DNA from: Bacteroidales bacterium
Lineage (GTDB): Bacteria > Bacteroidota > Bacteroidia > Bacteroidales > UBA7960
Length of the DNA stretch: 40,921 bases
NCBI GenBank assembly: GCA_003567625.1
Contig: PWZB01000104.1
Location: 1 to 40,921 of the forward strand
Direction of reading: 5' to 3'
Shown: positions 28,573 through 36,668 of the stretch, one piece after another
How the letters are laid out: the number at the start of each line of letters is the position of its first letter
Numbering within the stretch: position 1 is the first letter of the stretch
Translations under genes and position numbers: made by a program
The notes under the pieces: generated by a model
Database searches by the model: none
What the model was told of the DNA's origin: nothing
The model's input: only the letters and a program-made list of their open reading frames with translations

Positions 28573-29070
28573 ATGGAATCAATCTATCAAAAAACATCAA
28601 AACGCCTGGACGAAAAGGTCGGTGATCTGAAATGGATTGACCTGGACAGCGGGCAGCTCGACTACCGGGAATACCGTGCATCAATTGATTTCCCGGCAAC
28701 GCTTATTGATATAGCTTACCCAAGCTGCGATGATATGGGGCACTCGGGCAGGCAGGATTGCAATGTAACCGTTACGATACGCCTTGTATCTATGGTATTT
28801 GACGAAACCAACATTGCGGCGCCCGAAGACGTAAGAGAAAAAGGCCTGGGGCAATTCAGGCTTATTGATCAGATACAGAAAGCACTGCAGCTGTGGCAGC
28901 CGGATGATGATAACATGGATGTTTTCAGGCGCAGAAGCATTACGAAAGAAAAACGTGAAGACGGACTGACCGTGCATCGCATAGTGTACAGTACAAGCTA
29001 TTACGATGACAACAGCGCAGCTGAAGAGCTGACCAAGATCGAGCCTGACATAAACATACAAACAAAATAA
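28573..29070 (+). CDS. Head-tail connector region protein (hypothetical)
   Basis: ORF after gpG; YRASIDFPATLIDIAYPSCDDMGHSGRQDCNVTVTIRLV. Confidence 0.6.
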   Translation: MESIYQKTSKRLDEKVGDLKWIDLDSGQLDYREYRASIDFPATLIDIAYPSCDDMGHSGRQDCNVTVTIRLVSMVFDETNIAAPEDVREKGLGQFRLIDQIQKALQLWQPDDDNMDVFRRRSITKEKREDGLTVHRIVYSTSYYDDNSAAEELTKIEPDINIQTK

Positions 29071-29079
29071 TGTAACAGT

Positions 29080-29289
29080 TTATACCTGCTTAACATTATC
29101 CAGCTCACGCAGTGCAGCCTTGGCATTGAACGATAGGTAACGGTAATAAGTAGTGAGTGAAATGAAATAGACAGGAGCAATATGATTCTCATAAACCCAC
29201 TTTTGCGTGACACCGCGGCGTGTATGCTCAAGGGTTATGTTCTGGATCCTGATGATCAGACGTAGCTTATTTGGGTTCTGATAGCTCAC
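29080..29289 (-). CDS. Short HTH-like protein, candidate late activator (GTG start)
   Basis: GTG at 29289: MSYQNPNKLRLIIRIQNITLEHTRRGVTQKWVYENHIAPVYFISLTTYYRYLSFNAKAALRELDNVKQV; -7 box TATTTTTG at 29308-29315. Confidence 0.5.
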   Translation of the reverse strand: MSYQNPNKLRLIIRIQNITLEHTRRGVTQKWVYENHIAPVYFISLTTYYRYLSFNAKAALRELDNVKQV

Positions 29290-29352
29290 CGTATAGGGAA
29301 TTATATACAAAAATACTGACTCCGCCTTTAATAAGGAAAATAAGTTATAAAC

Positions 29353-29381
29353 AAAAACCCCGGGTTGATTGCCCGGGGTTT
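29353..29381 (-). terminator. Intrinsic terminator of the early operon
   Basis: AAACCCCGGG-loop-CCCGGGGTTT followed on the minus strand by TTGTTT. Confidence 0.85.
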
Positions 29382-29410
29382 GTTTCATCACAGCTCGCTA
29401 AGGAACTGCC

Positions 29411-29514
29411 TCAGGTTAGTGTAGTGCCTTGTATGGCATCCTGGAACATCATGTCGAGAGTTTCGGCGAAATGCTCCGGGCTGTCTGCCGTGAGCAAATG
29501 TTTTTTTGTTTTTT
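29411..29514 (-). pseudogene. Promoterless/startless ORF remnant
   Basis: LKKTKKHLLTADSPEHFAETLDMMFQDAIQGTTLT* protein-like but lacking ATG, abutting the lipoprotein gene. Confidence 0.35.
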
Positions 29515-30093
29515 TTAATCAAACTCAACGAACTGTTCGTAAACCCTCATGTTTTTAGTAACCTGGATATAAAAATCAATAATTTCCTGGGTCATGTCCG
29601 GGTTTGTTGCGTATACTTTGCCTTCAACTCCATACCTTAATAGATTTATGGAATCAAGTTTATTGCTCTCCACTAAACTTATTATACTATCCTGTTGAGC
29701 ATATATTTGTTCAAGATTTTTTCGGTGCTCTTTCATCTTCTCGTATAAGCTTTTTATTCTGCTCCTAAATATGTCTGACTTCTTTCCATCTAATTCATAC
29801 AATTCCCCATACACCATTGCCTGTTCGTATTTTATCTTACTTAGCTTTTGCTGTCTCTCCCCTTCTGTTTCTAACAAATGATAAGTTACTAAAGCTTCGC
29901 CAAGCTTTGTAATAGTATCTATTGACACTATTTCAATTTTATCAACAGATATTCCTTCAGGAATATCATGTTCGATATACGTCTTAATAGTATTATAAAT
30001 ATCCTGTTCAAGCTTTTCTTCCTGGCTTTGGCAAGAAAATAATGTGATTGTAAGAATGATAGCCAGGAGTTTTTGAATTTTTTTTGTGTTCAT
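29515..30093 (-). CDS. Lipoprotein, phage cargo candidate
   Basis: LLAIILTITLFSCQSQ lipobox; helical charged body; AT-rich. Confidence 0.65.
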   Translation of the reverse strand: MNTKKIQKLLAIILTITLFSCQSQEEKLEQDIYNTIKTYIEHDIPEGISVDKIEIVSIDTITKLGEALVTYHLLETEGERQQKLSKIKYEQAMVYGELYELDGKKSDIFRSRIKSLYEKMKEHRKNLEQIYAQQDSIISLVESNKLDSINLLRYGVEGKVYATNPDMTQEIIDFYIQVTKNMRVYEQFVEFD

Positions 30094-30137
30094 AATAAAA
30101 ATATTTGATTAATAAATTATTAAATTAAGGTTTAAAG

Positions 30138-30353
30138 TTATAGTTTTTTTCCAAGTATTTTTTTTACAACCACAACAAAAAAAGCAACAATTATAGCAAT
30201 GAGTGCCATAATTACCGTAAAAAAGCTGATTATAAGAGGTGAAACAATTATAAGCCAGTGCCATTCAATTATGCCTAACACCTTAAGGGTTATTAATATT
30301 AACCCCGTTATTGTAAGCAGCTGTGGCACTGTTATTTTTTCCTTTGTTTTCAT
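30138..30353 (-). CDS. Small membrane protein, phage cargo candidate
   Basis: 71 aa, two long hydrophobic segments. Confidence 0.55.
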   Translation of the reverse strand: MKTKEKITVPQLLTITGLILITLKVLGIIEWHWLIIVSPLIISFFTVIMALIAIIVAFFVVVVKKILGKKL

Positions 30354-30685
30354 ACAGTCTTTAATATTTCATTCTTAATCTTATAGTCAACGCTTGCTTC
30401 CAGTCCTTCCAGGTCAAGCCCGTCATCCGGTATATTATTGAGCATGTTTATCATACATCTTGCGTTTATGGCGTTGAGTGTTATGGAATAGCTCTTGCGG
30501 CGCTCGGTGAGCTTGCGTGCAAATTCGATGCGCTTGTTTATTACAAATTCCATTATAGCCCTGCCTGTGATGGTTTTGTAATCGGGCCTGCACCTGCCCA
30601 TCATCTCGTAAAGCACGGCAAGTTCCACGAGCGACAGCTTCAGTTTGCACCTGTATGGCGTATAAGTATATCCTAATTGTTCCAT
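30350..30685 (-). CDS. Hypothetical early-operon protein
   Basis: 111-aa ORF in tightly packed operon. Confidence 0.6.
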   Translation of the reverse strand: MEQLGYTYTPYRCKLKLSLVELAVLYEMMGRCRPDYKTITGRAIMEFVINKRIEFARKLTERRKSYSITLNAINARCMINMLNNIPDDGLDLEGLEASVDYKIKNEILKTV

Positions 30686-31089
30686 ATTTCGCTGTTTAGG
30701 TATGTTTCTGCGTACTTCTTAGCCACTCCGCCGGGAAGGCGGTTGAAGTATGTTTGAATGTAATAGTATGCCTTAGCCTGTTGAACTTTACTCATCTGGT
30801 TCCACCTGGTTTGCGCCTTCTTTTTTGAAGACAGGCTTTTGTGGTCGTATCTGTCCCAAAACATCTCGAAGCTGATATCACGCTTAATCTCTGTAAGCTT
30901 CGATGCCTTGCTTTGTTTTACCATTGCTTTCAAATCGTCAATAGTTGGCGGTATGCGTTTAAGTAGCCATGCCTGCTGCAGCCTATCCATGCCTGACCGG
31001 TTTTCAAAAAAGCAGAGATACCCGTCAGAGCCATAACGGAATTCCAGCTCACCTTCGAAGTTGCTTGATGTAAGTACCAGGGTTTTCAT
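30673..31089 (-). CDS. Hypothetical early-operon protein
   Basis: 138 aa; FEMFWDRYDHKSLSSKKKAQTRWNQMSKVQQAKAYYYIQTYFNRLP, replication-associated C-terminal type. Confidence 0.6.
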   Translation of the reverse strand: MKTLVLTSSNFEGELEFRYGSDGYLCFFENRSGMDRLQQAWLLKRIPPTIDDLKAMVKQSKASKLTEIKRDISFEMFWDRYDHKSLSSKKKAQTRWNQMSKVQQAKAYYYIQTYFNRLPGGVAKKYAETYLNSEIWNN

Positions 31090-31334
31090 TTTTCAGACTT
31101 TTGGTTTTCATCTATTGTTTTGGAAACATGCATTTCAGCGTTTTCCCGGGTCTGATTAGCATCGGGTATAGGCATGCTTTTTACCTGCTTATCAACTTTA
31201 CCCACAACTACGCCATGCTCGGTATCAACCACATAACTGACAACACCGGTGCTTATCTGTCTTTCTATCGTCGCGTCTATAGTGCTGCACTGCTCCATCA
31301 TCCCGTTTGAATACATTATAAAAAATCGTTTCAT
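31086..31334 (-). CDS. Hypothetical protein
   Basis: 82-aa ORF overlapping next gene by 4 bp. Confidence 0.5.
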   Translation of the reverse strand: MKRFFIMYSNGMMEQCSTIDATIERQISTGVVSYVVDTEHGVVVGKVDKQVKSMPIPDANQTRENAEMHVSKTIDENQKSEK

Positions 31335-31369
31335 GTTGAAATAAGGTTTAATTGTTATTGAAACTAAGT

Positions 31370-31798
31370 TTAATTTGATTGTGCAAGTTGTTTTTCGCGC
31401 TCAGCCTTTTCGGCTTTTTTTCGTTCTATGCTTCTGAGTTTTTTGATCAGATGCTGCAGCTCATCGGGGTTCATCTCGTAAAGCAGCTTACCTGCTATGC
31501 GTGGCTGCTGCAGGTACTTATTGACGTGCCGCCAGTCCTCGTTTGTTTTGTATATGCCCATGCGCTGCAGTATAGTAAGAACCTGCGATCGTAATTTTCG
31601 CAGCTGGGCGTCCAGCTCTTGTTTACGCTCATCCTCGTACCGTTGAAGGTTCGATATAAGCTCGTCCAATTCTCTCTCGTTGAGCTCTTTGGTGCTTTCA
31701 ACGCCATAGGGTGCAAGCATGTCTTTTTTGTAGTCCATCAGCCCTGTGCGTGCCAGGATGGCGTGAAAGATGCGTATTTTGTTTTTTATTCTTGACAT
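31370..31798 (-). CDS. GemA-like (gp16) regulatory protein, tentative
   Basis: KIRIFHAILARTGLMDYKKDMLAPYGVESTKELNERELDELISNLQR. Confidence 0.5.
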   Translation of the reverse strand: MSRIKNKIRIFHAILARTGLMDYKKDMLAPYGVESTKELNERELDELISNLQRYEDERKQELDAQLRKLRSQVLTILQRMGIYKTNEDWRHVNKYLQQPRIAGKLLYEMNPDELQHLIKKLRSIERKKAEKAEREKQLAQSN

Positions 31799-32145
31799 CT
31801 GTCTATGTTTTTAAGACTCTTTCCTATATCGCTGGTTAAATAAACAAGGTCTTTTTCCTGATCTTCAAACATTATCTTTTTGCCCATTTCCTTTGCGATA
31901 CAAAACTCAATACGTGCGCCTCTCGAATTAATCCAGTCAGACAGCATGTATATTGCATCGCAGTACATAAGCTCTTGTATGTCTTTTATCAGACACTCTG
32001 TCCAGAGAGTATCGTCATCATTGATCTCCATAGGGTTGACAACTTCATATCCTTGCTCTTTAAGGCTTATTTCAGCTAATTTGAATTTATGTTTTGCAGG
32101 CTCCAGTCTTATTCCTGATATTGCTCCTGATATGTATACTTTCAT
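31786..32145 (-). CDS. DUF4406 domain protein (deoxyribosyltransferase-like fold)
   Basis: MKVYISGAISG...A...L...GYEVVNPMEI...CDAIYMLSDWINSRGARIEFCIAKEMGKKI. Confidence 0.85.
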   Translation of the reverse strand: MKVYISGAISGIRLEPAKHKFKLAEISLKEQGYEVVNPMEINDDDTLWTECLIKDIQELMYCDAIYMLSDWINSRGARIEFCIAKEMGKKIMFEDQEKDLVYLTSDIGKSLKNIDRCQE

Positions 32146-32272
32146 TTGTTTGCTTTTTAATATTAAAATAAAGTCAGCTGTATCCCTTCTTTTTTTAATT
32201 CCTCCGGCAGAAATTGTTTTAATCTTTCAAGTCCCTTTTTCGTTATAAGTCATATTACCTTTTGTTTTCGCT

Positions 32273-32314
32273 AACAGTCAATAAAGCACATTGAAACGTG
32301 CTTTATTGACTGTT
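32273..32314. repeat. Perfect 17-bp inverted repeat
   Basis: AACAGTCAATAAAGCAC-attgaaac-GTGCTTTATTGACTGTT. Confidence 0.85.
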
Positions 32315-32315
32315 G

Positions 32316-32567
32316 TCAGCTCATCACTTCCTCAACCAGTAAAGCCTCAGACATCACAGCAATAACACTTTTCAAATCATATAAATCATAATCGAAAACA
32401 CTGTCTGTTTCCAATGATCGAAAGCAATGCCTGAACTTATCCTGTGTGTGCTCTTTTTTCAGCTCATCATGATAGCCAATGCAGACAAACGTTGTGCCGG
32501 TGTCATCAACCACATTGCTTACCGGTTTGCATGTTGTGCCCTTGGGGCATTCTTTTCTACAAAGCAT
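32316..32567 (-). CDS. Hypothetical cysteine-containing protein
   Basis: 83-aa ORF. Confidence 0.5.
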   Translation of the reverse strand: MLCRKECPKGTTCKPVSNVVDDTGTTFVCIGYHDELKKEHTQDKFRHCFRSLETDSVFDYDLYDLKSVIAVMSEALLVEEVMS

Positions 32568-32803
32568 AAGTTTCTTTTTTTCGTTATCAGACTGTTTTCA
32601 ACAACCGGCATCTCCGACACCGTTATCTTATAATTGCTATTTCTCGCTTTCAGATAGTAGTGCTTCATCTGGCAATCGCCAAAGTGGCAGTACTGGTTCG
32701 TGTCCTTATCGAAAAACCCGTCCAAAACAAACCCGTTATGCTTTTTGGGAGCAAGCTCCCTGTCGCATATATGGCACTTTGGCGTATCTTTCAGTTGATT
32801 CAT
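32519..32803 (-). CDS. Hypothetical protein with CxxC motif
   Basis: CHICDRELAP...CHFGDCQMKHYY zinc-ribbon-like. Confidence 0.5.
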   Translation of the reverse strand: MNQLKDTPKCHICDRELAPKKHNGFVLDGFFDKDTNQYCHFGDCQMKHYYLKARNSNYKITVSEMPVVENSLITKKRNLCFVEKNAPRAQHANR

Positions 32804-32808
32804 AACTA

Positions 32809-33411
32809 TCAGCTTACGTGCATACAGTAATGCCTTGATGTTTTAAGGCCAAATGTCTCGTACGTTCTGCACCTGTCCCAGTGACTTTTCATCGAGACCG
32901 ATGCTTTCGGCCTGTTGTGATTGCGCCTTAAGTTCTCAGCCATTGAAATGCATTCAAGGTTTTCGGGCGCCACATTCATAGTGTCGCCATCTCGAAAGAT
33001 AATTATATGCCCTTTAGGTATAGAGCCGTTTATTTGCTCCCATACGAAACGATGCAGCAGCATCCATTTGCCCTGCGAGATCCTAATGTATTTATAAGAA
33101 ATGCCGGCTCGCTTGTGATGTCGAACAGTTACATCATAATCTTTTTTCGTATTCCACGGAAGCTGCCCGGGCTTGAATCTTGTTTCGGCTGACCTGCCAC
33201 CCGCCTTATACGATATACCTTTATTCCAAGGCGTAAAACCTTTCTCAAACCTATTGTCAGGTTTTATCAGCCCGTTTCTGTTCCGAAACCCTTCTACTGA
33301 TGATGGCGTCCTCCCGAGAGCATCTCCAAGCTCTTCATCAGTCTGATGAAGGTTGTCTTTCACATAGCGATACTCCCGGGTAGTCCACCATTTAAAGCTT
33401 TTCTTTTTCAT
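32809..33411 (-). CDS. HNH endonuclease with SANT/Myb-like N-terminus
   Basis: WTTREYRYVKDNLHQTDEELGDALGRTPSSVEGFRNRNGL; LHRFVWEQINGSIPKGHIIIFRDGDTMNVAPENLECIS. Confidence 0.85.
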   Translation of the reverse strand: MKKKSFKWWTTREYRYVKDNLHQTDEELGDALGRTPSSVEGFRNRNGLIKPDNRFEKGFTPWNKGISYKAGGRSAETRFKPGQLPWNTKKDYDVTVRHHKRAGISYKYIRISQGKWMLLHRFVWEQINGSIPKGHIIIFRDGDTMNVAPENLECISMAENLRRNHNRPKASVSMKSHWDRCRTYETFGLKTSRHYCMHVS

Positions 33412-34019
33412 TATATGCTCGAAAAATTAAGGTCAACAACCTGGTATTCTCCTGATTTGTCCTGCTCCCATACACGGAAGTACTTCCGGCTATCCGGGCG
33501 GCGGATGCTCTGCTCAATAAGGTCAATAGCCTCATGGAATTCTGGGTGCCTGCTTTTTGCAATCTTACTCCGGTACCTTATCAGGTTCATCACCTTCTTA
33601 GCATCAAGCTTCCCCCTGTAGGTACTAAATGCATCCATTATAAGCTGGCGGATCATTTCATCAATGCCGCCGGTGTTTGATTGCAGAAAGCTGTTGAACT
33701 TCTCTTTTGCTGCTGTAATCAAAGCATCATCAAACTCTATACGTTCAGCGATATTTACCTCAACCTTGATTGACCGGTCGAAATTGTACCAGGTAAAATT
33801 GCCTTTCCGTTCGCCGGGTTTTACTCCAGCCTCTTTAAGAGCAGCCTGAAAAACCTCCTGGCTCGCCTTGTCAATGGTCTTTTTATATTCTGCCAGAAGG
33901 CTGTTGATCTTTTTAGCATCACGCAAAAGCTTGTTTGCGTTTTTTTCACGTAGCTTTTCAGCTTTAGTGATCCGGTGAGGAGGGATCTCCAAACCGTTTT
34001 CATCTATCCATTTTTTCAT
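33411..34019 (-). CDS. DUF3164 family protein
   Basis: MKKWIDENGLEIPPHRI...; Mu-like early gene family. Confidence 0.8.
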   Translation of the reverse strand: MKKWIDENGLEIPPHRITKAEKLREKNANKLLRDAKKINSLLAEYKKTIDKASQEVFQAALKEAGVKPGERKGNFTWYNFDRSIKVEVNIAERIEFDDALITAAKEKFNSFLQSNTGGIDEMIRQLIMDAFSTYRGKLDAKKVMNLIRYRSKIAKSRHPEFHEAIDLIEQSIRRPDSRKYFRVWEQDKSGEYQVVDLNFSSI

Positions 34020-34024
34020 TTTTG

Positions 34025-34468
34025 TCAGAGTTTTAGTTTAAGAAATTTGTTTTTTATCAAGAACTTATATAATTCATTGTGTGCGTCGTGGTATTCGCTA
34101 AGTGCAGCTATATGGATACGGTATTCATCCTTAATCTCTTTAAGTGCACTTTCATATCCATTTTCTTCAAATATATCAAGATACACAGGCTTATAATCTC
34201 GCAGAAAAAGCACGTCTTCATTACGTTTCATCCTTACAAACCAGCTCCAGTAGCCGGCTTTTCCGTCTGTCAAAAGCCTTTTCATCAGATCACCGATATA
34301 CGGGTGTTTCTCGTGCTCAATATCAAGCCAGAAGCTTTCAACCAAAGCTACCCCGACACTAAATTCGAGCACATAAAAGTTATCGCCAAAAGCTTCTACC
34401 AACGGTAGTTCGCTGTTACACTTTCCCGTTAACAGTGGTGTTTGCTTTGTTTTTACCGATGTTTTCAT
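34025..34468 (-). CDS. Hypothetical early protein
   Basis: 147-aa ORF. Confidence 0.55.
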   Translation of the reverse strand: MKTSVKTKQTPLLTGKCNSELPLVEAFGDNFYVLEFSVGVALVESFWLDIEHEKHPYIGDLMKRLLTDGKAGYWSWFVRMKRNEDVLFLRDYKPVYLDIFEENGYESALKEIKDEYRIHIAALSEYHDAHNELYKFLIKNKFLKLKL

Positions 34469-34643
34469 TGTATATTATGTTTAAAATTTGCCTTTCACGT
34501 TTTCTTACTGTATCGTATTCATAAGACAGTTTAACCAGATGCGATGTTGTCGGCTTGCGTGAAAACATCCTGTTTTCAATCCTCCAGATCTCGTTGTCTG
34601 TTTTCAGAAGCTCTTTTTCCAGTTGATGTACGTGGCATATCAT
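34416..34643 (-). CDS. Hypothetical early protein
   Basis: 75-aa ORF with helical charged sequence. Confidence 0.45.
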   Translation of the reverse strand: MICHVHQLEKELLKTDNEIWRIENRMFSRKPTTSHLVKLSYEYDTVRKRERQILNIIYNENIGKNKANTTVNGKV

Positions 34644-34839
34644 TATTTTTAGATTTAAAGATTAAATTTGCCAGCAATAACAAACCCGCTCCGGTCAATG
34701 ATGTACCTATCTGCCTTAACGCCCAGTAAGGGCCTTCGCCGGCTTCAAAGCACAGCATCAACAACGCAGCGCATAAGAGCAACCCGCTTATCAGGTCTTT
34801 TATATGTATTGCTTTTCTTCTCATATTCCTGTTTTTCAA
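34576..34839 (-). CDS. Small membrane protein
   Basis: Two hydrophobic segments. Confidence 0.45.
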   Translation of the reverse strand: MKNRNMRRKAIHIKDLISGLLLCAALLMLCFEAGEGPYWALRQIGTSLTGAGLLLLANLIFKSKNNDMPRTSTGKRASENRQRDLED

Positions 34840-35119
34840 TAGATTTTACTTGCATTAGTGCATCAAACAGCTGCCTTTTAAAAACCTTATCCTGTAAAGC
34901 AAGCTGTATGGTTTGCCTTAGTGAGTTATAGCAGGTGCATCGTTGACGGCCAAGATGATTCATAACACTCGTTTCTGAAAACCCATAATATATCGCCAGC
35001 AATATAAATGCATGCCTTGCATACGCCAGCTCTTTTACCCGGCAAACATCATTAAGCTTTGTTTTTTCCGTAATCTCAAATGTTTGCTGTATTATTTTTT
35101 CAAGTTTCCTTAGCTTCAT
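34745..35119 (-). CDS. DnaA domain IV-like DNA-binding protein (tentative)
   Basis: VKELAYARHAFILLAIYYGFSETSVMNHLGRQRCTCYNSLRQTIQLALQ. Confidence 0.5.
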   Translation of the reverse strand: MKLRKLEKIIQQTFEITEKTKLNDVCRVKELAYARHAFILLAIYYGFSETSVMNHLGRQRCTCYNSLRQTIQLALQDKVFKRQLFDALMQVKSIEKQEYEKKSNTYKRPDKRVALMRCVVDAVL

Positions 35120-35759
35120 TGTTATTGTTTTTTTGCTTTTCTATGCCTTCCCAGTATTTTGCTGCGCCTTCTTTCCATATCTCATAAGTGCCGTTCCCAC
35201 CATACCTGCTCATTGCAAACGCCCTGAAACCTTCTACCCTGATCTTCACATGTGAATCAAACCTTATGCTGCGTGCTACTCTTCCCGCAGGCTCCCTGCC
35301 CTCTGCATGAGATACAAACACAAAAAGCTTTGTCCTGAACATATCTATCAACCTTTTATAATCGTTGTAGCTCATTCCTGCATACTGGATGCTGTCAATC
35401 ATAACTACCAGCGGGCTCTTTGGCCGGCTTAATCTTTCGATAAGCTCATTTACCGGCTCTTTGTCGAGCAAAACCACTCGTCGTTTCACATCCATCATGC
35501 CCACATCTTCAAATGCTATCTTCATGCTCATGCTCATGCCTTCCTCAAGGCTATCGTAGGCAACCCTGCAAAAATTTGCAAAGTACCGGGCAAGCTGCAA
35601 GGCAAGGCGTGTCTTGCCATTTGCGCTGGCTCCCCACAAGAGCCATGAACCTGCCAGTTGCGGTTTACCTATTAATTCAAAGAACTCACCCTCAAAATCT
35701 AATATCTTCGGTTTATAATTAGCTAACTGCGTTACACTCACGGCGCGTCCATCCCTCAT
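35100..35759 (-). CDS. RecA-like P-loop ATPase
   Basis: LLWGASANGKTRLALQLA Walker A; SPLVVMIDSIQYAG Walker B. Confidence 0.75.
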   Translation of the reverse strand: MRDGRAVSVTQLANYKPKILDFEGEFFELIGKPQLAGSWLLWGASANGKTRLALQLARYFANFCRVAYDSLEEGMSMSMKIAFEDVGMMDVKRRVVLLDKEPVNELIERLSRPKSPLVVMIDSIQYAGMSYNDYKRLIDMFRTKLFVFVSHAEGREPAGRVARSIRFDSHVKIRVEGFRAFAMSRYGGNGTYEIWKEGAAKYWEGIEKQKNNNNEAKET

Positions 35760-35771
35760 ACTATTGTGCGT

Positions 35772-36644
35772 TTAATTCTGCTTTTTTTGTTTCCTGATTT
35801 CAATCTGAATGCGACGAAGTGATCCGCCGGTTGAGTTGCATATCTTACGTACATCAGCTTTAGTGTAATTCGCTTTTGCAATCGCAGATATTTGAGTTTT
35901 TACGAAATCGCTCCATGCTTCCTTACCGTCCGGGCTTATCTTTTGAAATTTATTACCAAAGCGGCTAAACAGTTCCGCATATCCTACTTTCTTTCGCTCC
36001 AGGTTGCTTTCAATTTTTCTCTTAAGCCCGTCGGCGCCCATCATATACCAACCACATCCACGCTCGGTAGCATTCCATAACGCTTTTAGCTCAAGAAACG
36101 CCGGATAATCCAAGTCTCCGGCCTCATCAAGAATTATAAGCGGTGTCGGGATTGAACGAATAAAGAAAACCAGGTCTTCATATACATCTGCATACCTGCC
36201 TGTGTGGTTTACGCCAAATTCACGTGCAATCTGCCTGATCAACTTTTGCTTGGTTTTTACCTGGCTGCAGTCAATATATACTGCATGTTTGTTTTCACGC
36301 ACATAACAGCGAGCGGTGTAAGTTTTTCCAATGTCTGCTTTGTCTGCCAAAAGCCCGCTCTGGTTGTTCTGTTGGCACCACTTAAGCTGCGAATAGATAA
36401 ATGCAAAAACAGGGGTTTTAGCTGTAAGCCACTCCATTTGCTCCCCCATTTGCACATTGAGCTTACGGGCAATGCTTATCCAGTTGGCATCAGATATTAC
36501 CCGTTCAATCTTTCCTTTTTTTATCGTTGACAATTGCGCAGCACTGATGCCGAGTGCTGTTGCCATCCTGGCATCGCTGGTGTAGTTTGGTCTGTAATGT
36601 TGAATTGCAGCCAACACCTTGTGTTTCATTTCTGTTGTAACCAT
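35772..36644 (-). CDS. MuB-like target-selection ATPase with N-terminal HTH
   Basis: HTH at N-terminus; LADKADIGKTYTARCY; PTPLIILDEAGDLDYPAFLELKALWN; next to MuA. Confidence 0.88.
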   Translation of the reverse strand: MVTTEMKHKVLAAIQHYRPNYTSDARMATALGISAAQLSTIKKGKIERVISDANWISIARKLNVQMGEQMEWLTAKTPVFAFIYSQLKWCQQNNQSGLLADKADIGKTYTARCYVRENKHAVYIDCSQVKTKQKLIRQIAREFGVNHTGRYADVYEDLVFFIRSIPTPLIILDEAGDLDYPAFLELKALWNATERGCGWYMMGADGLKRKIESNLERKKVGYAELFSRFGNKFQKISPDGKEAWSDFVKTQISAIAKANYTKADVRKICNSTGGSLRRIQIEIRKQKKQN

Positions 36645-36668
36645 AACACGTTCTTTTTTAATTAATAA

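Noticed and set aside
29271-29558. 95-aa plus-strand ORF across the terminator
   Set aside because: Runs through the hairpin and the antisense of several coding-like segments.
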